Shown one piece after another: positions 1 through 9,630 of a DNA stretch of 64,000 bases (its first letter is position 1; the number at the start of each line of letters is the position of its first letter). The notes beneath the pieces are model-generated. The model was not told where the DNA came from, made no database searches, and worked only from the letters and a program-made list of their open reading frames with translations. This DNA is from Linnemannia hyalina (Eukaryota > Mortierellomycota > Mortierellomycetes > Mortierellales > Mortierellaceae): assembly GCA_019671135.1 (NCBI GenBank), contig JAHRHY010000001.1:4092001-4156000 (forward strand). Reading direction: 5' to 3'. A program made the translations under genes and the position numbers.

Positions 1-577
1 GGGTCAAACACTCTTGGGTCTGCGTCAGTATTGCCTAGATACTTTTCAAGACGATGACGGCGAGGTCGCGACTTTGGAACTAGAACAGTTGCAGTGTTTT
101 GCAAGACCTCTGATACCGCCACCTCTGTCGCTGGCAGTCTCAATTCTTACCTTGCATGAGATGCACCAGGACAGACGGATGACAAGAGCAACAAGGTTAG
201 GATCAGTCTCTCCGTGACGGGGTTCGAACCTCGCGAGGATGTTGCCGACGAGTTTTGGAAAGACAAGGCACGGATTTTAGTCATTAGCGAGAGAACCAGA
301 CCTCGTGTACTATTGTGGAATCGTTGGTCGATCCTGCGCGTATCCCCCTGCTATTGTTGTTTTTCTCTGAAAGGATACGCCAGAGTTATACATCAACTCT
401 CTCTCTCCCATTCCTCATCAACTCGACAATCTCTCCTGTTCAGTCTATCGACGACATCATCATCCGAACTATTAAAGTGAACAATTTCATTGTGCATGTC
501 AGTTCTTGCGTTTCTAGTGCTTTTGGTTCATTTTCTTACCCTGCTTCGCCCGACAAGAAACATTGATCAGCAATCGC
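1..577. other. Unannotated left edge, no supported gene
   Basis: No open frame here carries a recognisable domain or a convincing exon structure. Around 218-235 there is a B-box-like stretch that resembles the T-arm of a tRNA on the minus strand, but no matching acceptor stem or A box could be built around it. The right end runs directly into the 3' end of the outermost LINE copy. Confidence 0.5.
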
Positions 578-1380
578 GTACATAATTGTATTTCTCTAAC
601 AAACAGCATAGAGAAGTTATTTGGAAGTAAAAAGGGACTACAGACCAAACTCTTCAGTGCACCATCCACCAGTTGCAGTCCGGTCCGGAACCTGGCTCTG
701 CGCAACAATTGTCGCTGCTCCTCACAGCTTAAACGGAAGAAAATAAAACTAGATACGAATGGAGGGGATTCTTCCCATCCTCTCCATCATTGACAACCTC
801 CTCCTTCCTAACAAACTCTCCAACAACCGCTCGTCAGCAGCGCGTGGGTCCTTGGTCGCCCCAGGGCACCTTCCTTCACAATGTGTGGCTAGCGAAGCGC
901 CACACGGACAGAAACCATCGTGCGTGATGTAACCGTATCCTTGACTCCAGTCACCTCGGGGGCCTGTGTACTTGGATGTCTTGTCCTTGGCAGAGATGCC
1001 CTGGCTTTGTTCCCACGCGATCGTCGCGGAGCACCGAGGTTTCCAGATCAGCTCCGAGGCCTGCGCCTCCAGGTAGCCAACAAATTTGTGAAGGACTGTC
1101 TTGGCGATGGACATTGGGGTTCGGAAGACCGCGGACCATTCAGTCAACATGCTCAAGGGGGTGATGCCGCGGAGGAGATCCGACACATTCCACATCGGTT
1201 TCTCGTCTCGATCGAGAGCTGGACTACCGCTGTGCACGGCTCGAGCTCCACCGATGGAGGAAAATCCTCGTACATGATCTGCATCCGAAGGGGGCCACCA
1301 GTATATGGGTACTGGCCTCGGTACCTGACGATCTCTGTCCACCGCGCGTTTGTATTCTCGCTTCCTGGCCGCGTTGTGTC
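578..1380 (-). mobile_element. LINE copy 1, 5'-truncated, oldest in cluster 1
   Basis: This is a 3' fragment of the RNase H-bearing LINE family on the minus strand. It carries the 3' UTR, with the AATAAA-containing terminal segment near 578-600, and about 200 codons of the C-terminal domain ('GDWSQGYGYITHDGF...'). Unlike the other copies it has lost its poly-T, and it has several substitutions, which suggests it is the oldest copy. Its native sequence is recognisable up to 'gcgttgt' at 1377. Copy 2 inserted at 1380/1381, and copies 3 and 4 stacked further right, so the original right flank of copy 1 now lies at about 6786-6900, beside tRNA-His. No target-site duplication could be found for this copy. 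Confidence 0.85.
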
Positions 1381-1848
1381 TTTTTTTTTTTTTTTCGTAC
1401 ACAATTTTATTTCTCTAACAAACAGCATAGAGAAGTTATTTGGAAGTAAAAGGGAACTACAGACCAAACTCTTCAGTGCACCATCCACCAGTCGCAGTCC
1501 GGTCCAGAACCTGGCTCTGCGCAACAATTGTCGCTGCTCTTCACAGCTTAAACGGAAGAAAATAAAACTAGATACGAATGAAGGGGATTCTTCCCATCCT
1601 CTCCATCATTAACAACCTCCTCCTTCCTAACAAACTCTCCAACAACCGCTCGTCAGCAGCGCGTGGGTCCTTGGTCGCTCCAGGGCACCTTCCTTCATCA
1701 TGTGTGGCTAGCGAAGCGCCACACGGACAGAAACCATCGTGCGTGATGTAACCGTATCCTTGACTCCAGTCACCTCGGGGGCCTGTGTATTTGGATGTCT
1801 TGTCCTTGGCAGAGATGTCCTGGCTTTGTTCCCACGCGATCGTCGCGG
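1381..1848 (-). mobile_element. LINE copy 2, short 5'-truncated insertion in copy 1
   Basis: The copy opens with a 15-base poly-T (1381-1395), the complement of its poly-A tail. The conserved 3' UTR and the extreme C-terminal coding part follow, and it breaks off within the native sequence 'cgatcgtcgcgg' near 1848. It is flanked by a 14-bp target-site duplication GGCCGCGTTGTGTC at 1367-1380 and 1847-1860, which overlaps the element by two ambiguous bases. The duplicated target is native sequence of copy 1, so copy 2 is nested in copy 1. It is too short to encode an intact domain. Confidence 0.85.
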
Positions 1849-2065
1849 CCGCGTTGTGTCTTGAGCTCGCATCGTCTTTTTTTTTTTTTTTTTTGTACAC
1901 AATTTTATTTCTCTAACAAACAGCATAGAGAAGTCATTTGGAAGTAAAAGGGAACTACAGACCAAACTCTTCAGTGCACCATCCACCAGTCGCAGTCCGG
2001 TCCAGAACCTGGCTCTGCGCAACAATTGTCGCTGCTCTTCACAGCTTAAACGGAAGAAAATAAAA

Positions 2066-5000
2066 CTAGATACGAATGAAGGGGATTCTTCCCATCCTCT
2101 CCATCATTGACAACCTCCTCCTTCCTAACAAACTCTCCAACAAACGCTCGTCAGCAGCGCGTGGGTCCTTGGTCGCCCCAGGGCACCTTCCTTCACAATG
2201 TGTGGCTAGCGAAGCGCCACACGGACAGAAACCATCATGCGTGATGTAACCGTATCCTTGACTCCAGTCACCTCGGGGGCCTGTGTACTTGGATGTCTTG
2301 TCCTTGGCAGAGATGCCCTGGCTTTGTTCCCACGCGATCGTCGCGGAGCACCGAGGTTTCCAGATCAGCTCCGAGGCCTGCGCCTCCAGGTAGCCAACAA
2401 ACTTGTGAAGGACTGTCTTGGCGATGGACATTGGGGTCCGGAAGACCGCGGACCATTCAGTCAACATGCTCAAGGGGGTGATGCCGCGGAGGAGATCCGA
2501 CACATTCCACATCGGTTTCTCGTCTCGATCGGGAGCTGGACTACCGCTGTGCACGGCTCGAGCTCCACCGATGGAGGAAAATCCTCGTACATGATCTGCA
2601 TCCGAAGGGGGCCACCAGTGTATGGGTACTGGCCTCGGTACCTGACGACCTCTGTCCACCGCGCGTTTGTATTCCCGCTTCCTGGCTGCGTTGTAGCTGT
2701 TTGTCGCCTGCACACCCCACTCATTAATCTTGCCCATGGCCTCCTTCCAGATCTCAGTGGTGGTCTCAGCTGCCGAAGGGCATTTCCAGACGTGATCGTT
2801 ATCCTCCTTCTCGAGCTCGCATCGTCGGCACACGCATGTTGGGTACAGGTTGGGCTTGCGAGCCTGCATGGAGTTCAGAGTGGGCAGCATTCCATGCAGC
2901 TTTTTGATGTGATGTGTTCTTTGATGGGAGTCCTTGCTGTTGCTGTAAAAGGTGAAGACTGCGTGCCTGTCGTGGACATAAGCCAAGGTCGAGTTCCATT
3001 CCACGTCCTCGATGTCAGGGATCGCCCTCTTGACCCGCCTCTGTGACGTCCAGGCCTGATGGTGACGGATTGTCGATTGTTGTTTGAGGAGCTGACGTAG
3101 ATCGATTTCAACAATCCCGCCGTAACAATGTGCAAAGGTCGTGATATCCGTCTGTTGAGTGAGATCCACCATCCAGGGCACTGAACCACTCTGTGCTGCC
3201 ACCTTCGCCGCCTGATCCGCAAGTTCGTTTCCGTGGATGTTGCTGTGACCTTTGATCCACACCACCTCAACCCCGCCTGGCCGAGATTCCACAACCTGCC
3301 AAAGCACCGCCCAGATACCCGCATATGTACTCCTGAATCGCTTCCTCGGTAAGGTGTCCCGACGATTCTTCACCAGGCGACTATACTGTTCCACCACTGA
3401 CTGATTGTCCAGCTTGACCACAATGTCCTGTTCCGGTGGTGCTGACAAGACTGCGGCTAATAAGGAGGCCTTTCAAGTCCAAATTATCATATGGTGTTTG
3501 TTACATCTCTGCAGATCTTGACGATATCCACCGCGTCCATTAGAGGAGAGTGTATGTATGATATCAACCATTTAAAACAACCACTGTAACATTCCTTGCG
3601 CGATTATCCTACTAAACACAACTACATTCTCCAAACAACAAAGTCTTCTTATTTTTCGCACACCAAACTCTTGAATATGTCCATCTACTATTAACCTGTA
3701 ACCCTCACTGCAAGATTCGACAGAGTAGTTCTTGTATGTGATCATCTAAAGCACTTGTATTCCCAACTGTATCTTTGTCGTGAAATACAGGGGAGAGATT
3801 ACATTTTAAAAATTCTTGTGCTGTCTATTGCTATTTTATTCTGTGTTCTGTTGCCCACTATGAAGAGATATGCCAGTTATGGAAGTCAACACTCCGTTCC
3901 TTGGACTTTGGATATTTTTTATATGCCTTTTTATATCCTCTGCACATGAAGGGGCCGCTAAGCCCATGAGCTCGGCCTTAGCCGAGGATGCGTGACCGTC
4001 CGTTCGTCCTTGTACTGTCAGAGGGTTGTCCTGAGTGAGATCCACCACTCCAAAGGCCTGGGATACTTCTAGCGTTCCCGAGTTCAGAAGAGATCCGTCA
4101 GAGTACAGGGCGCGAGGGGTGGAGTTGTCGACGTGTGTGTCCTGAACTACGCGCATGGACGCCGCCTCTACTGGAGACAGGCAAAGGGGGCCGATCTGTG
4201 TGGTCGGGGGTCCTGGTACTGGCGGTGGTTGGACTTGATGGCGTTCTTGCAAAGGAAAGCTAGCATCTGTGTCAAAGGCTGGCTTGTATCGTGGTTTCGT
4301 TTCCTTGAGGCTGGATAGGATCTCTTTTAGGCGGGCGACGACCAAGCGGTGTTGTTGACGGAGTGCTTCCTTTTCCTTTTTTTGCTGCAGTCTCCTGGCT
4401 TGGGAGGATTCCAGCTGTTGCACCCTCAGTCGATAGTCCTCTGCTTTCCTGATCAGCCTGATCTCCAAATCCGAGCGAAGAGAGACAAGGCGATGAGCAC
4501 GGTATTCGTTGACGGCCTCGGTGGCCCGGCGACGTATCCCAAGGGCGACGGTCTTGCGACGACTAGAAATGGACTTGATGCGGGCGGCTGCGTTGTCGGC
4601 CTGAGTATTGGTCATCAAAAGAATGGCAGCCAGTTCTTGTGGTTTCCTGGCAAGTTGACTCCGGTATCGGCTTCTGAGTCCATCATACTTTGTGTTGTCT
4701 GCCGACTGTTTTTTCCTGGTGTCGCTGTTGATGCGAAGGATCTCGGCATCGTATTCGGCCGCGGGACGGAGGAGACGCTCTCTGCAAGCGTCGTCCAGTG
4801 TGTTGACTGCTCGCTCAAAGACAAGATCGGTTGTATCAGGCGGGAGAGGTGAGGGGATGGCGAGAGTTGCTGGAGTGGGGGTGGTGAGAGTTGCTGGAGT
4901 GGGGGAGAATGTTGGAGTAGGGGGACATGTTGGAGTGTTAGGAGTGTTGGGTGGTGGAGTACCTGTCAGAGAAGGGCCGGGACTCAAAACTGGAGTTGGA

Positions 5001-5270
5001 ACAGTGACAGGCGAAAGAGCCGGCGATGAGACGGGACTCGAGACTGGAGCAGGAACGACGACCTGCGAAAGGACTGGAGACGATAATAGCGAAGGAGGAG
5101 TGGATGAGAGTGAAGGAGATGGTGACTGAGGAGAAGGTGACTGAGGAAAGATTGACTGAGGAAAGATTGACTGAGGGAGAGAGAGGAGAGAAGGAAGAGA
5201 AGAGAGAGAAGAGAGAGAAGAGAGAGAAGAGAGAGAAGAGAGAGGAGAGGGAGAAGAGAGAGAAGATAGA
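2066..5270 (-). pseudogene. ORF2 3' part of LINE copy 3, split by a MITE
   Basis: Minus-strand coding sequence reads from about 5270 down to 2066 and is split by the MITE at 3464-3958. The upper half gives a Ser/Pro/Thr-rich linker, a charged coiled coil ending in one QARRLQQKKEKEALRQQH-type unit, and the start of RNase H with SDGS and KAELMGL. The lower half (2066-3448, 460 codons) gives the rest of RNase H (KLDNQSVV, WIKGHSNIHGNELADQAA), a CxCxxC...HxxxxC zinc-binding motif and the C-terminal domain. The MITE interrupts the frame between the RNase H motifs, and the reverse transcriptase is missing, so this copy cannot be autonomous. Copy 6 has the same domains uninterrupted. Confidence 0.85.
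3464..3958. mobile_element. MITE copy M1 (PIF/Harbinger-like), inserted in LINE copy 3
   Basis: This is a 495-bp AT-rich non-coding insertion. The empty site is preserved in LINE copy 6 (gcggctaataagccc). Comparison shows an exact 3-bp duplication TAA at 3461-3463 and 3959-3961. The ends GGAGGCC...GGCCGC form imperfect terminal inverted repeats, about 11 of 17 positions matching. A 3-bp TWA duplication is characteristic of PIF/Harbinger transposons. Two further copies, in inverse orientation, lie at 16230-16723 and 18559-19052 with the same length. No transposase is encoded, so it would be mobilised in trans. Confidence 0.8.
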
Positions 5271-6770
5271 TTTTTTTTTTTTTTCGTACACAATTTTATT
5301 TCTCTAACAAACAGCATAGAGAAGTTATTTGGAAGTAAAAGGGGACTACATACCAAACTCTTCAGTGCACCATCCACCAGTCGCAGTCCGGTCCAGAACC
5401 TGGCTCTGCGCAACAATTGTCGCTGCTCTTCACAGCTTAAACGGAAGAAAATAAAACTAGATACGAATGAAGGGGATTCTTCCCATCCTCTCCATCATTG
5501 ACAACCTCCTCCTTCCTAACAAACTCTCCAACAAACGCTCGTCAGCAGCGCGTGGGTCCTTGGTCGCCCCAGGGCACCTTCCTTCACAATGTGTGGCTAG
5601 CGAAGCGCCACACGGACAGAAACCATCATGCGTGATGTAACCGTATCCTTGACTCCAGTCACCTCGGGGGCCTGTGTACTTGGATGTCTTGTCCTTGGCA
5701 GAGATGCCCTGGGTCTGCTCCCACGCGATCGTCGCGGAGCACCGAGGTTTCCAGATCAGCTCCGAGGCCTGCGCCTCCAGGTAGCCAACAAACTTGTGAA
5801 GGACTGTCTTGGCGATGGACATTGGGGTCCGGAAGACCGCGGACCATTCAGTCAACATGCTCAAGGGGGTGATGCCGCGGAGGAGATCCGACACATTCCA
5901 CATCGGTTTCTCGTCTCGATCGAGAGCTGGACTACCGCTGTGCACGGCTCGAGCTCCACCGATGGAGGAAAATCCTCGTACATGATCTGCATCCGAAGGG
6001 GGCCACCAGTGTATGGGTACTGGCCTCGGTACCTGACGACCTCTGTCCACCGCGCGTTTGTATTCCCGCTTCCTGGCTGCGTTGTAGCTGTTTGTCGCCT
6101 GCACACCCCACTCATTAATCTTGCCCATGGCCTCCTTCCAGATCTCAGTGGTGGTCTCAGCTGCCGAAGGGCATTTCCAGACGTGATCGTTATCCTCCTT
6201 CTCGAGCTCGCATCGTCGGCACACGCATGTTGGGTACAGGTTGGGCTTGCGAGCCTGCATGGAGTTCAGAGTGGGCAGCATTCCATGCAGCTTTTTGATG
6301 TGATGTGTTCTTTGATGGGAGTCCTTGCTGTTGCTGTAAAAGGTGAAGACTGCGTGCCTGTCGTGGACATAAGCCAAGGTCGAGTTCCATTCCACGTCCT
6401 CGATGTCAGGGATCGCCCTCTTGACCCGCCTCTGTGACGTCCAGGCCTGATGGTGACGGATTGTCGATTGTTGTTTGAGGAGCTGACGTAGATCGATTTC
6501 AACAATCCCGCCGTAACAATGTGCAAAGGTCGTGATATCCGTCTGTTGAGTGAGATCCACCATCCAGGGCACTGAACCACTCTGTGCTGCCACCTTCGCC
6601 GCCTGATCCGCAAGTTCGTTTCCGTGGATGTTGCTGTGACCTTTGATCCACACCACCTCAACCCCGCCTGGCCGAGATTCCACAACCTGACAAAGCACCG
6701 CCCAGATACCCGCATATGTACTCCTGAATCGCTTCCTCGGTAAGGTGTCCCGACGATTCTTCACCAGGCG
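5271..6770 (-). mobile_element. LINE copy 4, 5'-truncated insertion nested in copy 3
   Basis: This 1.5-kb LINE copy begins with poly-T at 5271-5284 and is truncated at 'cttcaccaggcg' (6770), inside the RNase H domain. A perfect 14-bp target-site duplication AGAGAGAAGATAGA flanks it (5257-5270 and 6771-6784). The duplicated target lies in the GA-rich 5' end of copy 3, so this is the youngest insertion in the cluster. It is nearly identical to copies 3 and 6. The left end is about 1.6 kb from the tRNA, but before insertion the target was only 116-130 bp upstream of tRNA-His. Confidence 0.9.
5457..6770 (-). pseudogene. RNase H C-terminal half and C-terminal domain of LINE copy 4
   Basis: The frame is open on the minus strand from the truncation point at 6770 to the TAG at 5457. 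It encodes the last part of RNase H (WIKGHSNIHGNELADQAA), the zinc motif CVCRRCELEKEDNDHVWKC and the C-terminal cysteine-rich domain. The first three catalytic acidic residues of RNase H and all upstream domains are missing. The open frame continues upstream by chance through flanking DNA and antisense to tRNA-His. That extension is not coding. Confidence 0.85.
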
Positions 6771-6900
6771 AGAGAGAAGATAGAGGAGCTCGCATCGTCG
6801 GGAGAAGGTCCAAAAACGTTCTGAGGGGCCCCAGGAGGGTCCCAGACGGTTCCCGAGTTTCATAGTATTCAAATAGGTCACAAAATTACGATTTCCACAA

Positions 6901-6972
6901 GCCAATATAGTATAATGGTTAGTATATCTCGTTGTGGCCGAGACGATCCTGGTTCGATTCCAGGTGTTGGCA
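6901..6972 (+). tRNA. tRNA-His (GTG)
   Basis: This is an intronless 72-nt tRNA. The acceptor stem GCCAATA pairs with TGTTGGC, the D-arm region is TAGTATAATGGTTAGTA, and the anticodon stem TCTCG/CGAGA encloses loop TTGTGGC with anticodon GTG. The T-arm is CCTGG-TTCGATT-CCAGG and the discriminator base is A. The B box GGTTCGATTCC is canonical. A run of seven T at 6998-7004 is a plausible Pol III terminator. The LINE stack ends about 100 bp upstream. A TGTCAGAATA-type repeat begins about 60 bp downstream. Confidence 0.95.
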
Positions 6973-7029
6973 GAGCTTTCATCTTTTGAATTTTCAATTT
7001 TTTTCACTCATTGTCCTAAAGGAAGGATG

Positions 7030-7570
7030 AAGATGACACCATGCTTTTGCAAACATGTCAGAATAGCTGCTGTGTTGACACACAATTCGAGATGTTAAGA
7101 ACTTTCCAATAGTCGCGTGTATTCGCACACCGAAGAATATAAACAAGAACCGTTCGGTGCTACAAGACCGCGTGGATACTTTTTCCTTTGGATGAATCTA
7201 TTTGACAACATAGACCATCTGCCTTGCCCTGTATTCAAGATACCGCAATGGAACTCCCATTCTTGGTGGTATTACATCGGTGCGTTTCCTGAGTACCCCG
7301 TTCGTCAAAGTGGCCCTTTTCAAACAAAATTAACACTGACGGTTGTAAGAGGTATTTACTACACACTCTCCGGTGCTTAAAACAACGTTTACATCTAGTT
7401 TATTACGGTCGGACAGGTTTTTACAAAGAGCGCCATATGAGTATTACATGTCAATATATCCAGATAATCTGACATGGCAATGTCAGAATAGTTTTTCTTG
7501 AAAGAGATAATTTGACAGCACATGTTAGATAATCGAAGAAAACGTTAGTTATTCTGACATCTAATAAAAA
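7030..7570. repeat. Dispersed AT-rich repeat with TCTGACA motifs (copy R1/R2)
   Basis: Positions 7039-7105 resemble 15797-15890 (shared core 'atgtcagaatagctgctgtgtt'). Positions 7222-7570 align by eye over about 330 bp with 19053-19440, including 'ttcaagataccgcaa', 'ggtgcgtttcct' and 'agcgccatatgagtatta'. The right part holds several copies of the motif TGTCAGA/TCTGACA in both orientations. No protein is encoded. Copies at three other places show it is a repeat family, probably the ends of a non-autonomous element, but terminal boundaries and a target duplication were not found. Confidence 0.6.
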
Positions 7571-9183
7571 TAATATAAACATTGCTCGTTATTGGTGCCT
7601 TATACGGTGCCCCATAGTATTTCCCTCTCATTGCCCTCGGTTTAGAGTTTAGGCGTTGCCAAGGGTTGATATACACGCCGCCTTCTCTAACTGTTGCTCA
7701 CCCCTCCCTCACCCAGCCTGCCCTGGGCCGCGGCAACACTGTCAATGGGGCTTGCATGGCACCGGATGCATGGCTCTATATGGATCTTAGCAAAGGTTAA
7801 GGAGAAGCAGGGGAGGTGAGAAATGGAATGTGATTGCGTGTGCAGGCGGTTCACGGCTAGCACTCGACGTTGAATTCCGAGTCGCGAACCTCGAACTTCT
7901 TGCTGGCACTTTCGCTGAAAATCCTTACTTAAGATTTCAGCCGTTTGTTGCGAGGCCGAGCTTTGGCGTCACCACGTTGAGCTCCGCGAGCGCTGGCAAC
8001 AACTATTATCCAATGATGGGCAACGATTGTCGATAAACCGTGGCAATGGTTAAATAAAGTTGAAAATCCAATGGCGCCGTTTAACGGCAATGAGAGGAAA
8101 ATACTATTGGGCACCGTAAAAGGCGCCAAAAATGGGTGGGCAGCATATTAAACATTGTCCAGGGGCAATATTTATATATTTCCTTGCCTAAATGAGTGGA
8201 CCAACCCGTCGGGTAATGGTCACCAAGTGAAGGCAGTGATGAGGATGACTTAGCGTGAATTCTGATGAGAGGGACAAGTGCAAGATGAACTATGTATGGT
8301 ATCCAAAAAAAAAATTGGCTGTTGGACCCCCTGACTGCTATTTTTTTTTCGTTTGTGTTTGTGTACAAACCCCGTGCAAAGGTGGTCACTGAATGAAGGC
8401 GACGATGGATATGGCCAGCTTTTTTAAGCATGGTGAGAAGAATGGGATCCCAGACAGGCATTCGCAGTTCACTTTGCATCTGGTTTATGTTAGTAGCATC
8501 AATACCTTCCTCTGTTCGCTCCCCATTCTAATGCTTAAAGAGCCATACCTTCTTTTTGCAACTTGTTATAGAAATATCGAAAAAAGTGAGCACTAACACC
8601 GTCCTTGAATTTTTCAGGTTTAGTGGCGTTCATATCTTTACCTCTTTCTATTCATTGATACATTTGAACAGGTATCCATGAGTGAAACGGGTTCACCGGT
8701 ATTGATAAGCTAAGTGAAGGCGGAGTAAAAGACCATGTTTGTCTATTTTCCTCTGAATGACAAAAAAAAGAGTGTAACTTTGGAAAAAAATGTTAGGTGG
8801 CATGCTGACAACATCAACGTTCATTGATCATTCTTACTTTCTCGTCGCTGTGAAAGTGCACATCTTTCACAGACGAACGGAAAGCAATTACTCTCATTTC
8901 TTCCTTCTCTCTACAACCTGCATTGCCGCTGAACTACTGCAAGCAAAACGGCTTGTGGATGGGAAAACAACAACATTAGTCAAAAAAAATTCGGCCCTCA
9001 ACAACAAGAATCTCGCTGTCAAACCCAATTGCAACATCTTATTTTTGTAAGCTCAATCGTAACATGAACACAATATCCTTTCTCGCCTCCCGAGATGAAC
9101 TTCGATAATCCTGAAGGCTGACATCCAACAACGCCCTTTCTACCACATGGTATGCGAGCTTTATGCGCGCGTTCTTTACGCAC
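7571..9183. other. Gene-free stretch between repeat R2 and LINE cluster 2
   Basis: Only short open frames without recognisable domains are present. The sequence is AT-rich after about 8090, with scattered homopolymers. Nothing was recognised as a gene, RNA or complete element. Confidence 0.5.
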
Positions 9184-9444
9184 TTTTTTTCTGCTTTTTT
9201 TTTTACCTGTACACAATTTTATTTCGCTGACAAAACAGCACAGAAAAGGCATTTGGAAGTAAAAGGGAACTACACACCAAACTCTTCGGTGCGCCATCCA
9301 TCAGTTGTAGTCCGGTCCAGAACCTGGCTCTGCACAACAATTGTTGCTGCTCTTCACAGCTTAAACGGAAGAAAATAAAACTAGATACGAATGAAGGGGA
9401 TTCTTCCCATCCTCTCCATCATTGACAACCTTCTCCTTCCTAAC
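9184..9444 (-). mobile_element. LINE copy 5, short old 3' fragment split by copy 6
   Basis: An interrupted poly-T (9184-9204) precedes a divergent version of the LINE 3' UTR and the last codons of the C-terminal domain. The copy is interrupted at 9444 by copy 6 and resumes at 15307-15321 ('aaactctccaacaaa'), where it stops. It therefore totals only about 275 bp. It is more diverged than copies 3, 4 and 6, so it is older than the element inserted in it. Its right border lies about 104 bp upstream of tRNA-Thr. No flanking duplication was found. Confidence 0.8.
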
Positions 9445-9630
9445 TTTTTTTTTTTTTTCGTACACAATTTTATTTCTCTGACAAACAGCATAGAGAAGTT
9501 ATTTGGAAGTAAAAGGGAACTACAGACCAAACTCTTCAGTGCACCATCCACCAGTCGCAGTCCGGTCCAGAACCTGGCTCTGCGCAACAATTGTCGCTGC
9601 TCTTCACAGCTTAAACGGAAGAAAATAAAA

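Larger units (their letters stand above)
1877..6785 (-). mobile_element. LINE copy 3, long 5'-truncated copy, itself interrupted twice
   Basis: The copy starts with poly-T at 1877-1894 and is bounded by a perfect 14-bp target-site duplication GAGCTCGCATCGTC (1863-1876 and 6786-6799), which defines its ends although they lie 4.9 kb apart. Its own sequence is 1877-3463, 3959-5270 and 6785. The gaps are a 495-bp MITE (3464-3958) and LINE copy 4 (5271-6770). It carries the 3' UTR, the C-terminal cysteine-rich domain, the RNase H domain, the coiled coil and part of the Ser/Leu-rich tract. It is truncated in the GA microsatellite, before the reverse transcriptase. Apart from the insertions its sequence is nearly identical to copy 6, so it is young. 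Confidence 0.9.

Noticed and set aside
210..300. B-box-like sequence GGTTCGAACCTCGCGAGG suggesting a tRNA
   Set aside because: T-stem has several mismatches and no A box or acceptor stem can be paired, so it is at most a degenerate remnant.
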